A model generated the notes under the pieces. That model ran no database searches, had not been told where the DNA came from, and saw only the letters and a program-made list of their open reading frames with translations. A DNA stretch of 64,000 nt, taken from Rhodobacter sp. TJ_12 (GTDB lineage Bacteria > Pseudomonadota > Alphaproteobacteria > Rhodobacterales > Rhodobacteraceae). The translations under genes and the position numbers were made by a program. The stretch covers positions 1 to 64,000 of the forward strand of contig NZ_NRRD01000002.1 in assembly GCF_020023995.1 (NCBI RefSeq). Direction: 5' to 3'. Shown piece by piece: positions 61,150-64,000 of the stretch (within the stretch, counting starts at the first letter, position 1; the number at the start of each line of letters is the position of its first letter).

Positions 61150-62149
61150 AGCGGATCCGCGGGTCAAGGATGCCGTAAAGCAGATCGGCAATCAGGTTGA
61201 AGGTCACGATCAGCGTGGCAAAGATGAAGGTCAGCGTCATCACCATCGGCAGGTCATTGGCATGGATCGACAAGATCAGCTGTTGGCCGAGCCCGTTCAC
61301 CTTGAACACCTGTTCGGTAATGATCGCCCCGCCAAAGATTTGCGGCACACCCAGCGCGATGACCGTGATGACGGGGATCAGCGAGTTGCGCAGCACATGC
61401 ACCAGCACCACGACCTTTTCGGTCAGCCCCTTGGCGCGGGCGGTGCGCACGTAATCTTGCCCAAGGTTATCGAGCATAGACGAGCGCATGAACCGCGAGA
61501 TTTGCGCGGCATTGTAAAGTGCAAGCACCGTGACCGGCATCACCATCTGGCGGATTTGTTCCTTGAAGCTGGCCCAATCGGTCACCTGAAGCGTGGTGTC
61601 ATAGACCGAGGGGAACCATTTCAATTGCACGGCAAAGATGATGATCAGCGCGACCCCGGTGAAAAACGTCGGCACCGAGAACCCCACCATCGAGATAAAG
61701 GTGCCCAGATTGTCGAACCACGAATATTGCCGATAGGCCGATATAATGCCGATTGGCACCGCGATCAGCACGCCGACCACATAGGCCGAGCCCACAACGG
61801 TCAGCGTCTGCGGCAGACGTTCGGCGATGATATCCATCACCGGCTGACGCGATTGGAAGGAAATCACCCGCTGCGCGCCCTCGGCCATGTGCGTGCCAAA
61901 CAGCGTGTCGATCAGATGCATGGGCTCGACCACGAACATCTGTTTGAGCCATAGGAAATAGCGCACATACCACGCCGCATCGAGCCCAAGCGCGGTGCGC
62001 ATCTTGGCTTTTACCTCGGGGGGCACGGTCAGCGGCACTTGGCCCAGCGGGTCGCCGGGCGCGGCCTCCAGCAGCAAAAAGATCACCAAAGAGATGATCA
62101 GAAGCGTCGGGATCGCGATCAGCAATCGTCGCAGGGTATACTGGAACAT
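61142..62149 (-). CDS. ABC transporter permease, DppB/OppB type
   Basis: A 335-residue permease with six or so membrane segments: MFQYTLRRLLIAIPTLLIIS at the N-terminus and the EAA loop (GQDYVRTARAKGLTEKVVVL). The periplasmic loop after TM1 (about 25-95) is typical of DppB. It lies behind a cluster of hairpins and 120 bases downstream of the substrate-binding protein gene. Confidence 0.93.
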   Translation of the reverse strand: MFQYTLRRLLIAIPTLLIISLVIFLLLEAAPGDPLGQVPLTVPPEVKAKMRTALGLDAAWYVRYFLWLKQMFVVEPMHLIDTLFGTHMAEGAQRVISFQSRQPVMDIIAERLPQTLTVVGSAYVVGVLIAVPIGIISAYRQYSWFDNLGTFISMVGFSVPTFFTGVALIIIFAVQLKWFPSVYDTTLQVTDWASFKEQIRQMVMPVTVLALYNAAQISRFMRSSMLDNLGQDYVRTARAKGLTEKVVVLVHVLRNSLIPVITVIALGVPQIFGGAIITEQVFKVNGLGQQLILSIHANDLPMVMTLTFIFATLIVTFNLIADLLYGILDPRIRYD

Positions 62150-62183
62150 CGGCGCCTCGGGGCTTCTCTCTTGATCGGGGGGT

Positions 62184-62262
62184 GGCGGGGGCGCCGGGCC
62201 AACGGCCCGGCGCCCCCGCCCGGGTCGGACCGGCCTTGCCGGTCCGACGCCGCTTTCAGCGG
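62184..62262 (-). promoter_or_regulatory. Three stacked hairpins between SBP and permease genes
   Basis: A 17-bp perfect stem (GGCGGGGGCGCCGGGCC with a 3-base loop, 62184-62220), an 11-bp perfect stem (GTCGGACCGGC, 62224-62248) and a 4-bp stem (62250-62262) follow each other. They likely attenuate transcription or protect the SBP message from 3' decay, giving more binding protein than permease. Confidence 0.7.
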
Positions 62263-62268
62263 TGGCTC

Positions 62269-63972
62269 TTACTTGATGCGATACCAGTCAGAGGCGTTCC
62301 AAAGCTCGCTGTCCCACGTGTTCAGGATCACCCCGCCCAGCGTGTTGGAATGCGCCGACAGACGGCCACGGTCGACGATCGGCACGATCACATAGCTGTC
62401 TTTGGTCAGCATGTCGTTGAGCCGTTTGGCGAGCGCCGCGCGCGCCTCCATATCGCCCGTCGCGCTCAGTTCCTTGATCAGCGCGTCATATTCCGGATCG
62501 CAGAAGCGGTTGATGTTTTCGCCCTGCCATTGGCTTTCCGGGGTCGGGGCTTTGTCGCAGGTATATTGCGCCAGATAGGGCTCCGGATCGGTGCCATCGA
62601 AGTTGTTGGCATACATTTCGACATCGGCATAGAATTTCTGGAACGTGTCGGGCGAGCCCGCATCGCCGCCAAAGAACACCGACGGATCGACCGTTTTCAG
62701 CTCAACCTCGACGCCGATTTCGTTCCACCATTGCTTGATGATGGCTTGGAAATCCTGCCGGATCGCATTGACCGAGGTTTGGTAAAGCAGGCTCAGCTTT
62801 TCACCATCCTTGTCGCGGATGCCGTCGCCATCGGTGTCGGTCCAGCCGGCCTCTTCCAAAAGCGCTTTCGCGCCTTCCATATCTTGCACCAGACAATCGG
62901 TGTTGTCAGAGGCATACATCTCGGGCGCGGGCACGAGGTTGCAGGTCGGGCGGCCCGCTTCACCATAGCCAATATCGACAAGGATCTGCCGGTCGATCGC
63001 CATCGACAGCGCCTTGCGCACGCGCATATCCGACAGGATCGGGTGCGGGTGTTTGGGGGTGGAACGCTCGCCCTCGGGCAGGCTCGGCGAGGGATCGGTC
63101 ATATTCATCTCGATCCGCTCGACCAGCGTGCCGAAAGCGTTGACGAATTGGCCCTTGCCCGCGCTGGCCAGTTCGGCTTGCAACTCGGGCGAGATTTGCG
63201 TGTTCCAAGCATAGTCGAATTCGCCGGTTTCCATCACCGCGCGCGCCGCCGCCGTGGCATCGCCGCCGCCTTTGACCAGCGCAGTGGCAAAGGCCGGTTT
63301 CGCCGGGTCGCGATAATAAGGGTTGGCTTCCAGCATCACCGTGTCATTGGTGCGGAATTCGGTGACGCGGAACGGGCCGGTGCCGATCGGCTTGAAGTTC
63401 TGATCGGTGCAGCTGGAGGCATTGGCGCCCAAGCAACCGGCGAATTGCGCGGCTTGCAAGATCGGCGATTGCGATCCGACAAAGGCCATGAACGGGTTGG
63501 GCTTGGGCTCATGGAAGGTGATCTTCACCGTCAGATCATCCAAAGCCTCGACCTTGTCGATGCCTTCGTAACGGGCAAGCTGCGCGCAGCCGCCAGCCGG
63601 GTCCATGCAATATTGTGCGGTGAACACCGCGTCATGCGCGGTGAAATCGGTGCCATCGGACCATTTCAGCCCCGGTTTGATCTTCCAGGTGATGGAGGTC
63701 ATGTCTTCGGTGAGCCCGCCGTTTTCAAGGCTCGGGATCTCGGTCACTAGGCGCGGGATGACCTCGCCCTTCTCGTTGAAGCCCGCCAGCGGTTCCAGCA
63801 CAAGGCTGCCCACTTCAACGTCTTTCGTGCCCGACGACAGATAGGCGTTCATCGTCGAAACGGCTTGCGAATAGAGAATGCGCACTTCGCCATCGCTGCC
63901 GCGTTCGGCAAAGGCGGCGGGCGCGACCATCAGACAGGCGGCGGCGCCGAGAAGGGCGGTTTTCAACTTCAT
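62269..63972 (-). CDS. ABC transporter substrate-binding protein (SBP_bac_5)
   Basis: A 567-residue periplasmic binding protein with a signal peptide (MKLKTALLGAAACLMVAPAA). The family-5 core shows FNEKGEVIPRLVTEIPSLEN and LKPGLKWSDG-type (IKPGLKWSDGTDFTAHDAVF) motifs. It delivers a peptide- or opine-like solute to the DppB/DppC permease encoded downstream. AAGGAG precedes the start. No ATPase genes follow; they may lie beyond the window or elsewhere. Confidence 0.95.
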   Translation of the reverse strand: MKLKTALLGAAACLMVAPAAFAERGSDGEVRILYSQAVSTMNAYLSSGTKDVEVGSLVLEPLAGFNEKGEVIPRLVTEIPSLENGGLTEDMTSITWKIKPGLKWSDGTDFTAHDAVFTAQYCMDPAGGCAQLARYEGIDKVEALDDLTVKITFHEPKPNPFMAFVGSQSPILQAAQFAGCLGANASSCTDQNFKPIGTGPFRVTEFRTNDTVMLEANPYYRDPAKPAFATALVKGGGDATAAARAVMETGEFDYAWNTQISPELQAELASAGKGQFVNAFGTLVERIEMNMTDPSPSLPEGERSTPKHPHPILSDMRVRKALSMAIDRQILVDIGYGEAGRPTCNLVPAPEMYASDNTDCLVQDMEGAKALLEEAGWTDTDGDGIRDKDGEKLSLLYQTSVNAIRQDFQAIIKQWWNEIGVEVELKTVDPSVFFGGDAGSPDTFQKFYADVEMYANNFDGTDPEPYLAQYTCDKAPTPESQWQGENINRFCDPEYDALIKELSATGDMEARAALAKRLNDMLTKDSYVIVPIVDRGRLSAHSNTLGGVILNTWDSELWNASDWYRIK

Positions 63973-64000
63973 GTCAAGTTTCTCCTTGTTGGAAGTTGGG

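Overview
The window is ordinary chromosomal DNA of a high-GC alphaproteobacterium, most likely a member of the Rhodobacterales (Rhodobacter/Gemmobacter-like). This rests on the gene types (GatCA, a COG2907 FAD protein next to an ECF sigma factor, a CryB-type FeS photolyase, Hint-domain and RTX proteins, a perfect FnrL-type box before cydAB) and on the codon use. Nothing looks like a prophage or a CRISPR array. About 60 protein genes, three stable RNA genes (4.5S SRP RNA, RNase P RNA, tRNA-Ala) and several gene remnants can be supported.

Layout. 0-6 kb, minus strand: queG, a GST, a TfoX-domain protein, recR, ybaB, dnaX, the SRP RNA and a metallo-hydrolase. 6-11.5 kb, plus strand: gatC-gatA, an excalibur lipoprotein, an AmpD-like amidase, rnpB, DUF302, DUF533 and rpmG. 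11.5-17.5 kb, minus strand: a Pro-rich membrane protein and a TriABC-like efflux operon with two adaptors and one RND pump. 17.7-20.3 kb: a VWA protein with four Ig-like repeats, then a scar where a divergent oxidoreductase/AraC pair was cut by a deletion. 20.3-23.1 kb: MarR, an MFS transporter and a metallo-hydrolase. 23.2-29.1 kb: two converging operons (DHFR-like, DHA2 transporter, DUF2255, SDR; and DUF3737, PatB, truncated SDR), each headed by the same LysR-type palindrome. 29.3-32.4 kb: a large RTX protein with an AT-rich promoter, an integrase stub and tRNA-Ala. 32.5-42.8 kb: housekeeping and metabolic genes (FYDLN protein, YgjP peptidase, two GntR regulators, thioesterase, ilvD, thiolase with an HSD10-type dehydrogenase, OmpA, Ada-like, Hint). 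42.9-48.3 kb: nth, a PfkB kinase, a divergent sulfotransferase/glycosyltransferase pair, HIT and a zinc finger. 48.4-54.5 kb: polA and cydABX. 54.6-60.2 kb: an ECF sigma factor with its RskA-type anti-sigma factor, divergent from a tightly overlapping five-gene operon (FAD oxidoreductase, TspO, periplasmic glutathione peroxidase, DUF2256, FeS photolyase). 60.2-64 kb: a peptide/nickel-type ABC importer without ATPases.

The most coherent systems are: (1) the ECF/RskA locus, whose target operon carries an ECF-type promoter and looks like a photo-oxidative stress module; (2) the two-operon LysR-type regulon with no LysR gene in the window; (3) the TriABC-like pump. Many intergenic regions show clear palindromic operators next to the regulator they probably bind (MarR, two GntR). 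Gene starts were often moved inward from the longest open frame to a codon with a ribosome binding site and a family-typical N-terminus; this is stated where done.
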